Shown here: in pieces, positions 63,352-64,000 of the stretch
Numbering within the stretch: position 1 is the first letter of the stretch
Layout: every line of letters starts with the position of its first letter
NCBI RefSeq assembly: GCF_001676785.2
Contig: NZ_CP015910.2
Location: forward strand, 2,356,001 to 2,420,000
Direction of reading: 5' to 3'
DNA: 64,000 nt
From: Brachyspira hyodysenteriae ATCC 27164
Lineage (GTDB): Bacteria > Spirochaetota > Brachyspiria > Brachyspirales > Brachyspiraceae
Program-made: the position numbers and the translations under genes
Notes under the pieces: model-generated
Seen by the model: the letters and a program-made list of their open reading frames with translations, nothing else
Told to the model about the DNA's origin: nothing
The model's database searches: none

Positions 63352-63870
63352 TCAATATCCATTATTTTTATTAACTTTATTTGCTTTTTCTAATAAATCT
63401 GTAGGATTATCAAAAGGAGGTATTGCAAAACTAAATATCGTCTTATTGTTTTTATTAGATATTGCTAAATCTCCAAATTTAATAATATCCATTCCAATAA
63501 GCATATCACATCCGCCAATATCACAAACACCAGCCCTAACATTTTTTATATTAACTTTATTTGATAATGATATATCTATTAATACTATATCAACTGTATG
63601 AATTCCGCTATTAACACCTCTAACCTTACAACTATCAATAGGCTTTAAATTTAGTTCTTGATATACTTTATGAGTAATAGCTGTATTAGTTGCTCCTGTA
63701 TCCCATATAGCATCATATTCTTTTTCTACTCCGAATTTATTTTTGATTAATACTTTTGTTTTTAATTCTACAGGTATATGATTATATTCTACTCTAAATG
63801 CAAAATGGTATTGCTCATTTTTATTAAAAATTGACACGGGAATAGAATCTCCAATTAGTATCTTCATCAT
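63352..63870 (-). CDS. Retropepsin-like aspartic protease
   Basis: 172 residues. The active-site motif is AIWDTGATNTAI (Asp57-Thr-Gly-Ala), and the partner CDMLIGMDIIKFGDLAI is the typical second element of single-domain (dimeric) retropepsin folds. Gly-rich VRGVNSGIHTVDIVLIDISL is the flap-like region. No signal peptide, so cytoplasmic. The start overlaps a truncated frame upstream by 47 bases and its stop overlaps the TTG codon at the head of the nuclease frame, so translation is probably coupled along the locus. No Shine-Dalgarno before the ATG pair. Confidence 0.82.
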   Translation of the reverse strand: MMKILIGDSIPVSIFNKNEQYHFAFRVEYNHIPVELKTKVLIKNKFGVEKEYDAIWDTGATNTAITHKVYQELNLKPIDSCKVRGVNSGIHTVDIVLIDISLSNKVNIKNVRAGVCDIGGCDMLIGMDIIKFGDLAISNKNNKTIFSFAIPPFDNPTDLLEKANKVNKNNGY

Positions 63871-64000
63871 TACTAGATACTATTTTTACAGCAAAAGTAC
63901 CTAGCTCCATAGTTTTTATTGATTCATTAATAGCTTCTTCATCGCTATTATATATGCCTTTTAATTCATTACCTTTTATTACTATATGTTTGCCTAGATA
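63824..64000 (-). CDS. 3' end of a small gene cut by the window edge, DUF5678-like
   Basis: 58 residues are visible (YLGKHIVIKGNELKGIYNSD through EEAINESIKTMELGTF to a TAA at 63826-63824). The GKxVxI...G.Y.s.eEA layout resembles small DUF5678-type proteins often encoded directly before retropepsin-like genes. It overlaps the protease gene start by 47 bases in another frame. Only the C-terminal part is in the window. Confidence 0.6.
   Translation of the reverse strand, partial: YLGKHIVIKGNELKGIYNSDEEAINESIKTMELGTFAVKIVSSNDEDTNWRFYSRVNF

Noticed and set aside
1-64000. Prophage or integrative element
   Set aside because: No integrase, terminase, capsid, portal or transposase genes and no att-like duplication at the single tRNA.

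Overview
The window is about 27% G+C by eye and almost certainly comes from a spirochaete of the genus Brachyspira. The strongest marker is a complete spirochaetal flagellar sheath protein FlaA (51046-52008). Supporting signs are very A/T-rich codon use, many signal peptides ending in FSQ, many small lipoproteins, and unusually G+C-rich dispersed repeats in A/T-rich intergenic DNA. The species cannot be told from the sequence alone. There are no rRNA genes, CRISPR arrays, transposases or prophage modules; there is one tRNA (Asn-GTT).

Layout. 1-9105: an accessory block with five tandem paralogues of an unrecognised membrane-anchored family (the first also carries ankyrin repeats), one small lipoprotein, and duplicated intergenic units with G+C-rich repeats. 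9334-10245: rplU-prp-rpmA. 10411-16781: a TPR protein, a FecR-domain protein, a coaD-miaB-phosphopantetheinyl transferase operon, a thioesterase and a lone atpC-like gene. 16888-21237: a 1449-residue protein with three blocks of acidic minisatellite repeats, one membrane span and periplasmic TPRs. 21314-32209: an orphan DNA methyltransferase, a TM2-domain protein, a phasin-like protein, a UbiB kinase, tRNA-Asn, a DUF4912 protein, an IspH-UbiA fusion, rpmB, a sialic-acid-lyase-like aldolase and a glutamate-synthase-type flavoprotein. 32490-35927: an envelope pair (lipoprotein plus LysM protein) and a lipoprotein nuclease. 36021-44993 (minus): lolA-rodZ-rimO-clpX-like, an ECF sigma factor with a putative anti-sigma factor, and clpC. 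45306-56495: a STAS-like pair, a rhodanese lipoprotein, a transporter, nth, tpiA, an isochorismatase-type hydrolase, flaA, a Clp-fold protease and two glycosyltransferases. 56722-61086: secreted proteins, ftsA, DUF1877 and a repeat. 61087-64000 (minus): a DUF368 lipid-carrier translocase and an accessory locus with a retropepsin-like protease and a PD-(D/E)XK nuclease broken by a frameshift in an A8 tract.

How the genes work together. Much of the window serves the envelope and protein quality control. LolA, RodZ, the LysM pair, the GT9/GT2 glycosyltransferases, FtsA and the DUF368 carrier recycler concern cell wall and outer membrane. ClpC and the ClpX-like unfoldase flank a sigma/anti-sigma pair on the same strand, which suggests (inference) a stress circuit. 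CoaD makes the CoA precursor whose 4'-phosphopantetheine arm the co-transcribed Sfp-type transferase attaches to carrier proteins.

The best candidates for something undescribed are the five-gene tandem family with its ankyrin receptor-like member (136-9105), the IspH-UbiA fusion (27284-29029), the ClpX with a novel N-terminal domain (39640-41484), and the retropepsin/nuclease locus at the right edge. All functional calls come from reading motifs; no database search was possible.
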